Shown: in pieces, positions 1-11,382 of the stretch
How the letters are laid out: each line of letters begins with the position of its first letter
Position numbering within the stretch: the first letter of the stretch is position 1
Notes under the pieces: model-generated
Seen by the model: the letters and a program-made list of their open reading frames with translations, nothing else
The model's database searches: none
What the model was told of the DNA's origin: nothing
Position numbers and translations under genes: made by a program
From: Gillisia sp. Hel1_33_143
GTDB lineage: Bacteria > Bacteroidota > Bacteroidia > Flavobacteriales > Flavobacteriaceae
Assembly: GCF_900104765.1 (NCBI RefSeq)
Contig: NZ_LT629737.1
Span: 2,852,001 to 2,916,000 of the forward strand
Reading direction: 5' to 3'
Length of the DNA: 64,000 nt

Positions 1-98
1 AAAAATTGCTATGGAACTTCCTTCTGGAGTTGTATTGCTTTACTCCACCTCTATTCCTCAATAAATAGCATTAAACGTTTACTCTAATACGGCGTATT

Positions 99-3000
99 AT
101 GAAACAAAATTACTATCTAAAAGCTGAAAGATCGATGTTGAAAGTATATGTAGCCTTGCTACTCTTTATTATCGGAGGTATTTTCAATATCAGTGCACAG
201 GTTAGAACAGATTTTACACAAAGAACTTCTGTAGCATCTCCAGAGAAAAAAGTTTATAATGTAAATGGAGATTTCGCCATTATTGGAAATACCAACATGA
301 CGTTATCTGCTTACAGCGACAGTAAGAATAACAGTAACAATTCTATGCAAAAAGTGGATAAGGATGGTATTTCAAGTACCAATAACTCTTCTTCTGCAGA
401 ATTGCTATTTTCCAATGAAAATAATGCTTCTAAAGAATGTTCTGAAGTAATTTATGCCGGACTATACTGGACCGCGCGTACTAACGATATTAGTACTACT
501 AGCAATAAGAGAAAAATAAAGTTAAAAGGTCCTAATGATACATCTTACAAAGTATTTAATGCAGCAGCATCAGACATAAAGTTTCCTGGAGATGATAATA
601 TGTATGTTGGGTACGCAGAGGTTACAGATCTTGTAAAAAGTAATGGATCTGGAGAGTATTGGGTAGCAGACATGGAACTTTCTGAAGGAAATGGTGGCTC
701 TACCGGATATTATGGTGGATGGGGAATGGTTGTGATCTATGAGAATGCACAAATGAATCTTAGAGACATTACTGTTTTTGACGGTTACGCATATGTAAGA
801 GGTCAGGTAACTCAAAATTATGAGATTCCTGTTTCCGGTTTCAATACAGCTCAGTCTGGTCCTATCAACATGAAATTGGGACTTATGGCTGGGGAAGGTG
901 ATAGAGGTATATCTGGGGATTATTTTGAAATTAAAAAACTCGATGGTTCTTGGTTGCGCTTAAATCATAGCAACACCACCTCTAATAACTTCTTTAACTC
1001 ATCAATTTCAACTTCTGGAAATCGCAATCCAAACTTAGTGAACAACACAGGTTTGGATATCAACATTTTAAATATTCCTAACTCAGATAAGTCGGTAATA
1101 ACCAATAATCAAACTTCAACTAAGTTTAGATATGGTACTACTCAAGATACCTATGTGATTTACAATATGGTCTTGTCTGTTGATGCATATCAGCCAAATA
1201 TTGAAGGTATTAGTGCTTTATCGAGTATAAACTCTAACAATTCTCCTTCTGCAAATACAGAAGCTTTTCCTGGAGATGTTATTACTTATAAAGTACAAGT
1301 AAAGAATAAAGGTAATGAGCCAATTAAAAATTCTAAACTGGTTATTCCTGTACCTTACAACGTTTCTTATGTAAATAACAGTGCGGTTGGAACTTTTAAC
1401 TTCACTCCTACTACTCCAAATTCTATTACTTACGATCCTAGCTTAGGAGCTACCGGATCTATAATATGGAATATAGGAACTTTACCGGTTGCCTCTAATA
1501 CCAACTCGGTTCTAGGAGAATTAACAGTGAAGTTTAAGATAACAGAAGATTGTACCATCTTAAAGAATTCTATTTGCGGTGATGGAAATAACATCACGTT
1601 TAAAGGTTCTTTAAGCGGAATTGGAGAGATCACAGATATTCCTGTGAATGATAAAGATCTTATTCAAGGTTATACAGATAATACTACGTGTGAAGGTCAA
1701 CCAATTACAGCACCTTTAAAAACTAAGATTAATGCTACTTATTTCATAGCGAACAACTGTCAGAACACTCCAGATAAAAGAGTCTTTAATTACTGTAATA
1801 GAGAAAATCCAATTTCTATTACAGAAGTTAATTCTGCTTTTCCAACTGGAACAAGATTCTATAATAGCTATCCGGTAGAAGACAATACAACAGAATATAC
1901 TATTAACAATCCATTCCCGAATACTTCCGGTACGAATAACTATTATGCCATAGTTCCTGGTTCTCAAGATTGCTACATAGCATTCGATATTGTTATTGAA
2001 AATATCTCATCAATCCCTACAACTACGAATGTAGAATATTGTGTGAATGTTGAGGCGCAGCCATTAAGTGCTGATCCAAGTAAAGCAGGTTACCAACTTT
2101 TTTATTATACTAGTAATGACGAAGCGGCTTCGCCTCAAACAAGTATAGTTCCAAATACAGATATTGCCGGCGATTTTACGTATTACGTTGCAGAAGGACC
2201 TTCTGCTAGCTGTATTAGCAAAAATAAGGTTGCAATTAAAGTAAAAATCAACGCAAAGCCAATTGTTGATAAACCTTCAAATGTTGAGACTTGTGATTCA
2301 TATACTTTACCGGAATTAACAAATGGTAAATATTATGCACAACCAAACGGTGTAAATTTAATTGAGGCAGGTACCAAAATCATCGAAACTAAAACAGTTT
2401 ATATATATGCTCCTGCAAATGGATCTTGTGAAGCTGCTCAATATAATTTTAATGTTAGCATTAAGAAAAGTACTATTACTTCAGAAGATGTAACTTCTTG
2501 TGATAGCTATTCTTGGAACGGTAAAACTTATACTGAATCTGGATCGTATACTTTCGAGAGCAAAAATGACGCAGGGTGTACCAATGTTGCAACGCTGAAT
2601 CTTACAATTACTAAAAGCACTACTACTACAGAAGATGTAACTTCTTGTGATAGCTACACCTGGAACGGAAAAACTTATACTGAATCTGGAGCGTATACTT
2701 ACGAGAGTAAAAATGATGCAGGATGTACCAATGTTGCAACGCTGAATCTTACTATCACTAAAAGCACGACTACTTCAGAAGATGTAACTTCTTGTGATAG
2801 CTATTCTTGGAATGGAAGAACTTATACTGAATCTGGATCTTATACTTTTGAGAGTAAGAATGATGCAGGGTGTACGAATGTTGCAACGCTGAATCTTACC
2901 ATTACTAAAACTACTACCACTACAGAAGATGTCACTTCTTGTGATAGCTACGCTTGGAATGGTAATACTTATACTGAATCTGGATCGTATACGTTCGAGA

Positions 3001-6000
3001 GTAAAAATGACGCAGGGTGTACCAATGTTGCAACACTGAATCTTAAAATTACTAAAAGTACTACTACTTCAGAAGATGTAACTTCTTGTGATAGCTACGC
3101 TTGGAATGGTAAAACTTATACTGAATCTGGATCTTATACTTACGAAAGTACGAATGACGCAGGGTGTACCAATGTTGCAACGCTGAATCTTACTATCACT
3201 AAAAGTACTATTACTTCAGAAGATGTAACTTCTTGTGATAGCTACACCTGGAACGGAAAAACTTATACTGAATCTGGATCGTATACTTACGAGAGTAAAA
3301 ATGATGCAGGGTGTACCAATGTTGCAACGCTGAATCTTACCATTACTAAAAGCACTACCACTACAGAAGATATAACTTCTTGCGATAGCTACGCTTGGAA
3401 CGGTAAAACTTATACTGAATCTGGATCTTATACTTACGAAAGTAAGAATGATGCAGGGTGTACCAATGTTGCAACGCTGAATCTTACCATTACTAAAAGC
3501 ACTACCACTACAGAAGATATAACTTCTTGCGATAGCTACGCTTGGAACGGTAAAACTTATACTGAATCTGGATCGTATACTTACGAAAGTAAGAATGATG
3601 CAGGATGTACAAATGTTGCAACGCTGAATCTAACTATTACTAAAAGCACTACTACTACAGAAGATGTAACTTCTTGTGATAACTACACCTGGAACGGAAA
3701 AACTTATACTGAATCTGGATCGTATACTTACGAAAGCAAGAATGATGCTGGTTGTACAAATGTTGCAACGCTGAATCTTACCATTACTAAAAGCACTACT
3801 ACTTCATTAGATGTAACTTCTTGTGATAGCTACGCTTGGAATGGTCAAACTTATACTGAATCTGGATCGTATACGTTCGAGAGTAAAAATGACGCGGGTT
3901 GTACAAATGTTGCAACGCTGAATCTAACCATTACTAAAAGTACTACTACTTCATTAGATGTAACTTCTTGTGATAGCTATTCTTGGAACGGAAAAACTTA
4001 TACTGAATCTGGAGCGTATACTTACGAAAGCAAGAATGATGCTGGTTGTACAAATGTTGCAACACTGAATCTTACCATTACTAAAAGCACTACCACTACA
4101 GAAGATGTAACTTCTTGTGATAGCTACGCTTGGAATGGTCAAACTTATACTGAATCTGGATCGTATACGTTCGAGAGTAAAAATGATGCAGGTTGCACCA
4201 ATGTTGCAACGCTGAATCTTACCATTACTAAAAGCACTACTACTACAGAAGATGTAACTTCTTGTGATAGCTACACCTGGAACGGAAAAACTTATACTGA
4301 ATCTGGAGCATATACTTACGAGAGTAAAAATGATGCAGGGTGTACCAATGTTGCAACACTGAATCTTACCATTACTAAAACTACTACCACTACAGAAGAT
4401 GTAACTTCTTGTGATAGCTATTCTTGGAACGGTAAAACTTATACTGAATCTGGATCGTATACTTTCGAGAGCAAAAATGACGCAGGGTGTACCAATGTTG
4501 CAACGCTGAATCTTACAATTACTAAAAGCACTACTACTACAGAAGATGTAACTTCTTGTGATAGCTACGCTTGGAACGGAAAAACTTATACTGAATCTGG
4601 AGCGTATACTTACGAGAGTAAAAATGATGCAGGATGTACCAATGTTGCAACGCTGAATCTTACTATCACTAAAAGCACGACTACTTCAGAAGATGTAACT
4701 TCTTGTGATAGCTATTCTTGGAATGGAAGAACTTATACTGAATCTGGATCTTATACTTTTGAGAGTAAGAATGATGCAGGGTGTACGAATGTTGCAACAC
4801 TGAATCTTACCATTACTAAAAGTACTACCACTACAGAAGATGTCACTTCTTGTGATAGCTACGCTTGGAATGGTAAAACTTATACTGAATCTGGATCGTA
4901 TACTTACGAAAGTAAAAATGACGCAGGTTGTACCAATGTTGCAACGCTGAATCTTACCATTACTAAAAGCACTACTACTTCAGAAGATGTGACTTCTTGT
5001 GATAGCTACGCTTGGAACGGTAAAACTTATACTGAATCTGGATCGTATACTTTTGAGAGTAAAAATGATGCTGGTTGTACCAATGTTGCAACGCTGAATC
5101 TTACTATCACTAAAAGCACGACTACTTCAGAAGATGTCACTTCTTGTGATAGCTATTCTTGGAACGGAAAAACTTATACTGAATCTGGATCTTATACTTA
5201 CGAAAATAAGAATGACGCAGGGTGTACCAATGTTGCAACGCTGAATCTTACTATCACTAAAAGCACGACTACTTCAGAAGATGTCACTTCTTGTGATAGC
5301 TATTCTTGGAACGGAAAAACTTATACTGAATCTGGAGCGTATACGTTCGAGAGTAAAAATGACGCAGGTTGTACCAATGTTGCAACGCTGAATCTTACCA
5401 TTACTAAAAGCACTACTACTTCAGAAGATGTGACTTCTTGTGATAGCTACGCTTGGAACGGTAAAACTTATACTGAATCTGGATCGTATACTTTTGAGAG
5501 TAAAAATGATGCTGGTTGTACGAATGTTGCAACGCTGAATCTTACCATTACTAAAACTACTACCACTACAGAAGATGTAACTTCTTGTGATAGCTATTCT
5601 TGGAACGGTAAAACTTATACTGAATCTGGAACATATACTTACGAAAGCAAAAATGATGCAGGGTGTACCAATGTTGCAACACTGAATCTTACCATTACTA
5701 AAACTACTACCACTACAGAAGATGTCACTTCTTGTGATAGCTACGCTTGGAATGGTAAAACTTATACTGAATCTGGATCGTATACTTTCGAAAGTAAAAA
5801 TGACGCAGGGTGTACCAATGTTGCAACACTGAATCTTACCATTAATATTACACCAAAAGATCCGGATCTAATTTCCGTATCAAACACAACCTGTAATCTA
5901 AATAACGGTTCAATTTTAATTAATGAGATAGCTGGAGTTGAATTTAGCATTAATGGTGTAGATTATCAATCAAGTGGATTATTTAGCAACCTTAAGACAG

Positions 6001-9000
6001 GAATTTATAACATAACTGCTAGATTGGTAGGTGGAGATTGTATCTCATCTCCTTCCGAAGTAGAAATAGAAGCAATTCCAGATACTGAAGATCCAACTTT
6101 TGGACCTGTGGCTACTATTGAAGTTGACACTGATCCTAGAAAATGTGGTGCGGTAGTTTCTTTTGAAGCTCCAATAGCAACAGACAACTGTGAGGGTACG
6201 ATAGTAACCTTAAATGAAGGAAGCCTTGCTTCTGGAAGTGAATTCCCTGTTGGAACTAGCATAGTAACTTATACTGCAACAGATGCTGCAGGTAATACTT
6301 CAACTGTTTCTTTTGATGTGATCGTAACAGACAATCAAGATCCTACAATTGCTTGTCCTTCCAACATATCGCAAACTACTGCTTCTGGTGAGAACTTTTC
6401 AATCGTAGAATTTGAAGATGCTACAGCTACAGACAACTGTGAGGTAACCGTAGAACAAACTGCCGGACTTCCTTCTGGAAGCCAGTTCCCTATCGGAATC
6501 TCTACTGTAACCTTTACTGCTACAGATGCTTCTGGAAATACTGCAGAATGTAGCTTCACTGTAACCGTGAAGGGTGCTCCAATTGCTGTTGATGATGCAG
6601 TTTCTACAGATGAAGATACTGCGGTAACTATTTCAGTTCTTGATAATGATTCAGATCCTGATGGAGATGTTCTTACGGTAATTAGCAACACCAATCCAAG
6701 CAACGGAATTGTAGTTCTTAATGAAGACGGAACTTTCACTTATACTCCTAACCCAGACTTTAACGGTGTAGATTCTTTTGAATACACAATTTCAGATGGA
6801 AACGGAGGAACAGATACTGCTACAGTTACTATTACTGTGGTTGGTGTAAATGATGCTCCGGTAGCGGTGGATGATGCAGTTTCAACAGATGAAGATACTG
6901 CGGTAACGATTTCAGTTCTTAATAACGATTCAGATCCTGATGGAGATGTTCTTACAGTAATTAGCAACACCAATCCAAGTAACGGAACTGTAGTTCTTAA
7001 TGAAGACGGAACTTTTACTTATACTCCTAACCCAAACTTTAAAGGTGTAGATTCTTTTGAATACACAATTTCAGATGGAAACGGAGGAACAGATACTGCT
7101 ACAGTTACTATTACTGTGGTTGGTGTAAATGATGCTCCGGTAGCGGTGGATGATGCAGTTTCAACAAACGAAGATACTGCGGTAACGATTTCAGTTCTTA
7201 ATAACGATTCAGATCCTGATGGAGACGTTCTTACGGTAATTAGTAACACAAATCCTTCAAACGGAACTGTAGTTCTTAATGAAGACGGAACTTTCACTTA
7301 TACTCCTAACCCAGACTTTAACGGTGTAGATTCTTTTGAATACACAATTTCAGATGGAAACGGCGGGACAGATACTGCTACAGTTACTATTACTGTGGTT
7401 GGTGTAAATGATGCTCCGGTAGCGGTGGATGATGTAGTTTCAACAAACGAAGATACTGCGGTAACGATTTCAGTTCTTAATAACGATTCAGATCCTGATG
7501 GAGATGTTCTTACGGTAATTAGTAACACAAATCCTTCAAACGGAACTGTAGTTCTTAATGAAGACGGAACTTTCACTTATACTCCTAACCCAGACTTTAA
7601 CGGTGTAGATTCTTTTGAATACACAATTTCAGATGGAAACGGAGGAACAGATACTGCTACAGTTACTATTACTGTGGTTGGTGTAAATGATGCTCCGGTA
7701 GCAGTTGATGATGCAGTTTCAACAGATGAAGATACTGCGGTAACAATTTCAGTTCTTAATAACGATTCAGATCCTGATGGAGATGTTCTTACGGTAATTA
7801 GCAACACAAATCCTTCAAACGGAACTGTAGTTCTTAATGAAGACGGAACTTTCACTTATACTCCTAATAACAATTTCAACGGAGTAGATTCTTTTGAATA
7901 CACAATTTCAGATGGAAACGGCGGAACAGATTCTGCTACAGTTACTATTACTGTAATTGGTGTAAACGATGCTCCGGTAGCGGTGGATGATGCAGTTTCA
8001 ACAGATGAAGATACTGCAGTAACAATTTCAGTTCTTAATAATGATTCAGATCCTGATGGAGACATTCTTACGGTAATTAGCAACACCAATCCTTCAAACG
8101 GAACTGTAGTTCTTAATGAAGACGGAACTTTCACTTATACTCCTAACCCAGACTTTAACGGAGTAGATTCTTTTGAATACACAATTTCAGATGGAAACGG
8201 CGGAACAGATTCTGCTACTGTAACTATAACTGTGGTTGGTGTAAATGATGCTCCGGTAGCGGTGGATGATGCAGTTTCTACAGATGAAGATACTGCGGTA
8301 ACGATTTCAGTTCTAGATAATGATTCAGATCCTGATGGAGACGTTCTTACTGTAATTAGTAACACCAATCCAAGTAACGGAACTGTAGTTCTTAATGAAG
8401 ATGGAACTTTCACTTATACTCCTAACCCAGACTTTAACGGAGTAGATTCTTTTGAATACACAATTTCAGATGGAAACGGCGGAACAGATTCTGCTACAGT
8501 TACTATAACTGTGGTTGGTGTAAATGATGCTCCGGTAGCGGTGGATGATGCAGCTTCAACAAACGAAGATACTGCGGTAACAATTTCAGTTCTTAATAAC
8601 GATTCAGATCCTGATGGAGATGTTCTTACGGTAATTAGCAACACCAATCCAAGTAACGGAACTGTAGTTCTTAATGAAGACGGAACTTTCACTTATACTC
8701 CTAATAACAATTTCAACGGTGTAGATTATTTTGAATACACAATTTCAGATGGAAACGGAGGAACAGATACTGCTACTGTAACTATTACTGTGGTTGGTGT
8801 AAATGATGCTCCGGTAGCGGTGGATGATGCAGTTTCTACAAACGAAGATACTGCAGTAACGATTTCAGTTCTAGATAATGATTCAGATCCTGATGGAGAC
8901 ATTCTTACGGTAATTAGCAACACCAATCCTTCAAACGGAACTGTAGTTCTTAATGAAGACGGAACTTTCACTTATACTCCTAACCCAGACTTTAACGGTG

Positions 9001-10439
9001 TAGATTCTTTTGAATACACAATTTCAGATGGAAACGGCGGAACAGATACTGCTACAGTAACTATTACTGTGGTTGGTGTAAATGATGCTCCAATTGCTGT
9101 TGATGATTCAGCTTCAACAAACGAAGATACAGCAGTGACTATTTCAGTTGTAGATAATGATTCAGATCCTGATGGAGACGTTCTTACGGTAATTAGCAAC
9201 ACCAATCCAAGCAACGGAACTGTAGTTCTTAATGAAGACGGAACTTTCATTTATACTCCTAACCCAGACTTTAACGGTGTAGATTCTTTTGAATACACAA
9301 TTTCAGATGGAAACGGTGGAACAGATACTGCTACAGTTACTATTACCGTGGTTGGTGTAAATGATGCTCCAATTGCTGTTGATGATGCAGTTTCTACAGA
9401 TGAAGATACTGCGGTAACTATTTCAGTTCTTGATAATGATTCAGATCCTGATGGAGACGTTCTTACGGTAATTAGCAACACCAATCCTTCAAACGGAACT
9501 GTAGTTCTTAATGAAGACGGAACTTTCACTTATACTCCTAACCCAGACTTTAACGGAACAGATTCTTTTGAATACACAATTTCAGATGGAAACGGCGGAA
9601 CAGATACTGCTACAGTTACTATTACTGTGAATGGTGCAGATCCTGTTTCACCAGAAGCACCAGTGGTAATATCTATAGAGCAGCCTACATGTGCTGTTCC
9701 AAGCGGAGCTATTACAGTTCAAACGGAAATTGGATTAACCTACAGCATCAACGGAGTAGATTATCAAGATAGCGGTGTATTTATTAATCTTGAACCTGGC
9801 ACCTATAATGTAACTGCTAGAAACGCAACAGAAATGGTTTCTGAAGCAACTGTTGTAGTTCTTAACGGGGTAAGTGCTCAGGTCATAGACACACTCACTG
9901 TTGATCTGTGTATAGAGGATGTGGAGTTTGATCTTTTCGAATTATTAGTTGGAGATTATGACACCTCTGGAATTTGGTCTGATCCTGCAGCTACAGGCGC
10001 CCTTTCTGGTAATAGTATAGATCCATCGAAATTAACTGTAGGCACCTACACATTCAATTATAATATAAGTGGAGCTTGTAGCAGCACAACTGCGGTTACT
10101 GTCTTTATTAATGATGATTGTATAGTATTACCTTGTGGTCAATCTGATGTGAGAGATAGTATTTCAAAAGTGGTAACTCCAAACGGTGATCAGAAGAATG
10201 ATACATTTAATATCGGACAAGATTTAGATTGTGGTTTCACTTATAGCGTTAAGATCTTTAATAGATGGGGTGCAGAAGTGTATAGCCAAAAAGACTATAG
10301 AAACAACTGGGATGGCTTCTCAAATAAATCTGTAACTAGCTCTAATCAGTTACCTTCCGGAACTTACTACTATATTGTAGAGGTTGTAGGTAGTGGTTTA
10401 GAACCAATTCAAGGATACATCTACTTAGGAACAAAATAA
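99..10439 (+). CDS. Giant T9SS-secreted repeat adhesin
   Basis: The 3446-residue protein has a signal peptide (about residues 12-34, ending near ISAQ) and an N-terminal adhesin region with a DUF11-like segment (about 390-470). Then come 23 tandem copies of a 49-aa unit with DVTSCDSY and WNGKTYTESG (about 790-1915; DNA 2466-5846) and two HYR-like modules (about 1995-2159, each with ATDNCE). Eleven cadherin/VCBS-like 93-aa repeats follow (about 2160-3182; each with DDAVSTDEDTA and SDPDGD). The C-terminus (about 3344-3446) has VTPNGDQKNDTF and IFNRWG, as in gliding-motility/type B T9SS sorting domains. Each 49-aa unit has two cysteines. It is probably exported by T9SS and anchored or released at the surface as a calcium-binding adhesin. 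It sits 12 bp upstream of the PorP/SprF gene, the usual neighbour of type B cargo. Repeats are near-identical in DNA, so copy number is likely unstable. Confidence 0.95.
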   Translation: MKQNYYLKAERSMLKVYVALLLFIIGGIFNISAQVRTDFTQRTSVASPEKKVYNVNGDFAIIGNTNMTLSAYSDSKNNSNNSMQKVDKDGISSTNNSSSAELLFSNENNASKECSEVIYAGLYWTARTNDISTTSNKRKIKLKGPNDTSYKVFNAAASDIKFPGDDNMYVGYAEVTDLVKSNGSGEYWVADMELSEGNGGSTGYYGGWGMVVIYENAQMNLRDITVFDGYAYVRGQVTQNYEIPVSGFNTAQSGPINMKLGLMAGEGDRGISGDYFEIKKLDGSWLRLNHSNTTSNNFFNSSISTSGNRNPNLVNNTGLDINILNIPNSDKSVITNNQTSTKFRYGTTQDTYVIYNMVLSVDAYQPNIEGISALSSINSNNSPSANTEAFPGDVITYKVQVKNKGNEPIKNSKLVIPVPYNVSYVNNSAVGTFNFTPTTPNSITYDPSLGATGSIIWNIGTLPVASNTNSVLGELTVKFKITEDCTILKNSICGDGNNITFKGSLSGIGEITDIPVNDKDLIQGYTDNTTCEGQPITAPLKTKINATYFIANNCQNTPDKRVFNYCNRENPISITEVNSAFPTGTRFYNSYPVEDNTTEYTINNPFPNTSGTNNYYAIVPGSQDCYIAFDIVIENISSIPTTTNVEYCVNVEAQPLSADPSKAGYQLFYYTSNDEAASPQTSIVPNTDIAGDFTYYVAEGPSASCISKNKVAIKVKINAKPIVDKPSNVETCDSYTLPELTNGKYYAQPNGVNLIEAGTKIIETKTVYIYAPANGSCEAAQYNFNVSIKKSTITSEDVTSCDSYSWNGKTYTESGSYTFESKNDAGCTNVATLNLTITKSTTTTEDVTSCDSYTWNGKTYTESGAYTYESKNDAGCTNVATLNLTITKSTTTSEDVTSCDSYSWNGRTYTESGSYTFESKNDAGCTNVATLNLTITKTTTTTEDVTSCDSYAWNGNTYTESGSYTFESKNDAGCTNVATLNLKITKSTTTSEDVTSCDSYAWNGKTYTESGSYTYESTNDAGCTNVATLNLTITKSTITSEDVTSCDSYTWNGKTYTESGSYTYESKNDAGCTNVATLNLTITKSTTTTEDITSCDSYAWNGKTYTESGSYTYESKNDAGCTNVATLNLTITKSTTTTEDITSCDSYAWNGKTYTESGSYTYESKNDAGCTNVATLNLTITKSTTTTEDVTSCDNYTWNGKTYTESGSYTYESKNDAGCTNVATLNLTITKSTTTSLDVTSCDSYAWNGQTYTESGSYTFESKNDAGCTNVATLNLTITKSTTTSLDVTSCDSYSWNGKTYTESGAYTYESKNDAGCTNVATLNLTITKSTTTTEDVTSCDSYAWNGQTYTESGSYTFESKNDAGCTNVATLNLTITKSTTTTEDVTSCDSYTWNGKTYTESGAYTYESKNDAGCTNVATLNLTITKTTTTTEDVTSCDSYSWNGKTYTESGSYTFESKNDAGCTNVATLNLTITKSTTTTEDVTSCDSYAWNGKTYTESGAYTYESKNDAGCTNVATLNLTITKSTTTSEDVTSCDSYSWNGRTYTESGSYTFESKNDAGCTNVATLNLTITKSTTTTEDVTSCDSYAWNGKTYTESGSYTYESKNDAGCTNVATLNLTITKSTTTSEDVTSCDSYAWNGKTYTESGSYTFESKNDAGCTNVATLNLTITKSTTTSEDVTSCDSYSWNGKTYTESGSYTYENKNDAGCTNVATLNLTITKSTTTSEDVTSCDSYSWNGKTYTESGAYTFESKNDAGCTNVATLNLTITKSTTTSEDVTSCDSYAWNGKTYTESGSYTFESKNDAGCTNVATLNLTITKTTTTTEDVTSCDSYSWNGKTYTESGTYTYESKNDAGCTNVATLNLTITKTTTTTEDVTSCDSYAWNGKTYTESGSYTFESKNDAGCTNVATLNLTINITPKDPDLISVSNTTCNLNNGSILINEIAGVEFSINGVDYQSSGLFSNLKTGIYNITARLVGGDCISSPSEVEIEAIPDTEDPTFGPVATIEVDTDPRKCGAVVSFEAPIATDNCEGTIVTLNEGSLASGSEFPVGTSIVTYTATDAAGNTSTVSFDVIVTDNQDPTIACPSNISQTTASGENFSIVEFEDATATDNCEVTVEQTAGLPSGSQFPIGISTVTFTATDASGNTAECSFTVTVKGAPIAVDDAVSTDEDTAVTISVLDNDSDPDGDVLTVISNTNPSNGIVVLNEDGTFTYTPNPDFNGVDSFEYTISDGNGGTDTATVTITVVGVNDAPVAVDDAVSTDEDTAVTISVLNNDSDPDGDVLTVISNTNPSNGTVVLNEDGTFTYTPNPNFKGVDSFEYTISDGNGGTDTATVTITVVGVNDAPVAVDDAVSTNEDTAVTISVLNNDSDPDGDVLTVISNTNPSNGTVVLNEDGTFTYTPNPDFNGVDSFEYTISDGNGGTDTATVTITVVGVNDAPVAVDDVVSTNEDTAVTISVLNNDSDPDGDVLTVISNTNPSNGTVVLNEDGTFTYTPNPDFNGVDSFEYTISDGNGGTDTATVTITVVGVNDAPVAVDDAVSTDEDTAVTISVLNNDSDPDGDVLTVISNTNPSNGTVVLNEDGTFTYTPNNNFNGVDSFEYTISDGNGGTDSATVTITVIGVNDAPVAVDDAVSTDEDTAVTISVLNNDSDPDGDILTVISNTNPSNGTVVLNEDGTFTYTPNPDFNGVDSFEYTISDGNGGTDSATVTITVVGVNDAPVAVDDAVSTDEDTAVTISVLDNDSDPDGDVLTVISNTNPSNGTVVLNEDGTFTYTPNPDFNGVDSFEYTISDGNGGTDSATVTITVVGVNDAPVAVDDAASTNEDTAVTISVLNNDSDPDGDVLTVISNTNPSNGTVVLNEDGTFTYTPNNNFNGVDYFEYTISDGNGGTDTATVTITVVGVNDAPVAVDDAVSTNEDTAVTISVLDNDSDPDGDILTVISNTNPSNGTVVLNEDGTFTYTPNPDFNGVDSFEYTISDGNGGTDTATVTITVVGVNDAPIAVDDSASTNEDTAVTISVVDNDSDPDGDVLTVISNTNPSNGTVVLNEDGTFIYTPNPDFNGVDSFEYTISDGNGGTDTATVTITVVGVNDAPIAVDDAVSTDEDTAVTISVLDNDSDPDGDVLTVISNTNPSNGTVVLNEDGTFTYTPNPDFNGTDSFEYTISDGNGGTDTATVTITVNGADPVSPEAPVVISIEQPTCAVPSGAITVQTEIGLTYSINGVDYQDSGVFINLEPGTYNVTARNATEMVSEATVVVLNGVSAQVIDTLTVDLCIEDVEFDLFELLVGDYDTSGIWSDPAATGALSGNSIDPSKLTVGTYTFNYNISGACSSTTAVTVFINDDCIVLPCGQSDVRDSISKVVTPNGDQKNDTFNIGQDLDCGFTYSVKIFNRWGAEVYSQKDYRNNWDGFSNKSVTSSNQLPSGTYYYIVEVVGSGLEPIQGYIYLGTK

Positions 10440-10451
10440 AGCTCTAAAAAC

Positions 10452-11366
10452 ATGAAAAATTTCTATATCCTAATATCGATAGTTTTTGCTGGTCTGTCTT
10501 CAACTCAGGCTCAGCAATTACCACAGTTCACCCAGTATATGTATAATACCATATCTGTAAACCCTGCGTATGCCGGGAGTAGAGACGGATTTTCACTTAC
10601 TGCATTAAACAGAAACCAATGGGTTGGTATAGAAGGTGCTCCTCGTACCCAAACTCTCTCTCTTCATTCTCCTTTAAGAAATGAACGAATTGGGGTTGGA
10701 CTGTCTGTTATAAATGACAAAACAGGTTATGAGAATTACACGTATATCTACGGAGATGTTTCTTATACAATTCCTGTAGGACAAGAAACAACATTATCTT
10801 TTGGTATAAAAGGTGGATTTAGCTATTACGATCTGGATGAGGATCTATTTACAGATCCTCAGGTTATGGATGATCCTTTTTTTAGAGATCAGTTTAACAA
10901 ATGGACTCCAAATGTAGGTGCAGGATTGTATCTCTCTGCTCAAAACTGGTACGTGGGTCTTTCTGCTCCAAAACTGATAAATAATGATAATAACGACTTT
11001 AATCAATATGTAGCTTTGGAACAAGTTCATTATTATTTAACCGGGGGTTATGTTTTCGACCTTAATGACACTTGGAAATTAAGACCAACAGCTTTAGCAA
11101 AAGCTACTAGCGGTGCTCCTTTATCTGTAGACATTTCTGCAACTACCATTTATGATGAAAAGTTATATTTAGGTGCTACTTACAGAATAGATGATGCAAT
11201 TGGTGCCTTTGTAGATTTTAGAGTATTTGAACCTCTACGTATTGGATACGCTTATGAATATAGCATTTCAGACCTTAGACCTTACACCTCTGGTTCTCAC
11301 GAGATCATTTTGATCTACGAATTTAGATTTAGAAACACCAGATATAAATCTCCAAGATTTTTCTAA
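10452..11366 (+). CDS. PorP/SprF family outer-membrane protein
   Basis: This 304-aa protein has a signal peptide (about 1-20) followed by QLPQFTQYMYN and NPAYAGSRD, the hallmark start of the PorP/SprF family. Alternating aromatic and glycine-rich strands suggest an outer-membrane beta-barrel. SprF-like proteins are paired with large T9SS cargo carrying gliding-type C-terminal domains and help them reach or attach to the surface. Here it directly follows such a cargo gene and precedes an OmpA-family gene by 16 bp, which supports one operon. It is a paralogue-type PorP rather than a proven core secretion component. Confidence 0.93.
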   Translation: MKNFYILISIVFAGLSSTQAQQLPQFTQYMYNTISVNPAYAGSRDGFSLTALNRNQWVGIEGAPRTQTLSLHSPLRNERIGVGLSVINDKTGYENYTYIYGDVSYTIPVGQETTLSFGIKGGFSYYDLDEDLFTDPQVMDDPFFRDQFNKWTPNVGAGLYLSAQNWYVGLSAPKLINNDNNDFNQYVALEQVHYYLTGGYVFDLNDTWKLRPTALAKATSGAPLSVDISATTIYDEKLYLGATYRIDDAIGAFVDFRVFEPLRIGYAYEYSISDLRPYTSGSHEIILIYEFRFRNTRYKSPRFF

Positions 11367-11382
11367 CATTAATAAAACTATT

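Noticed and set aside
1-64. Open frame from the left edge ending at TAA near 62-64 (possible C-terminus of an upstream gene)
   Set aside because: Only 20 codons, with no recognisable motif; cannot be supported.
6005-9529. Series of 77-134 codon open frames on the - strand, each about 279 bp apart
   Set aside because: They are antisense shadows of the 93-aa adhesin repeats, with the same period and no start or family signal of their own.
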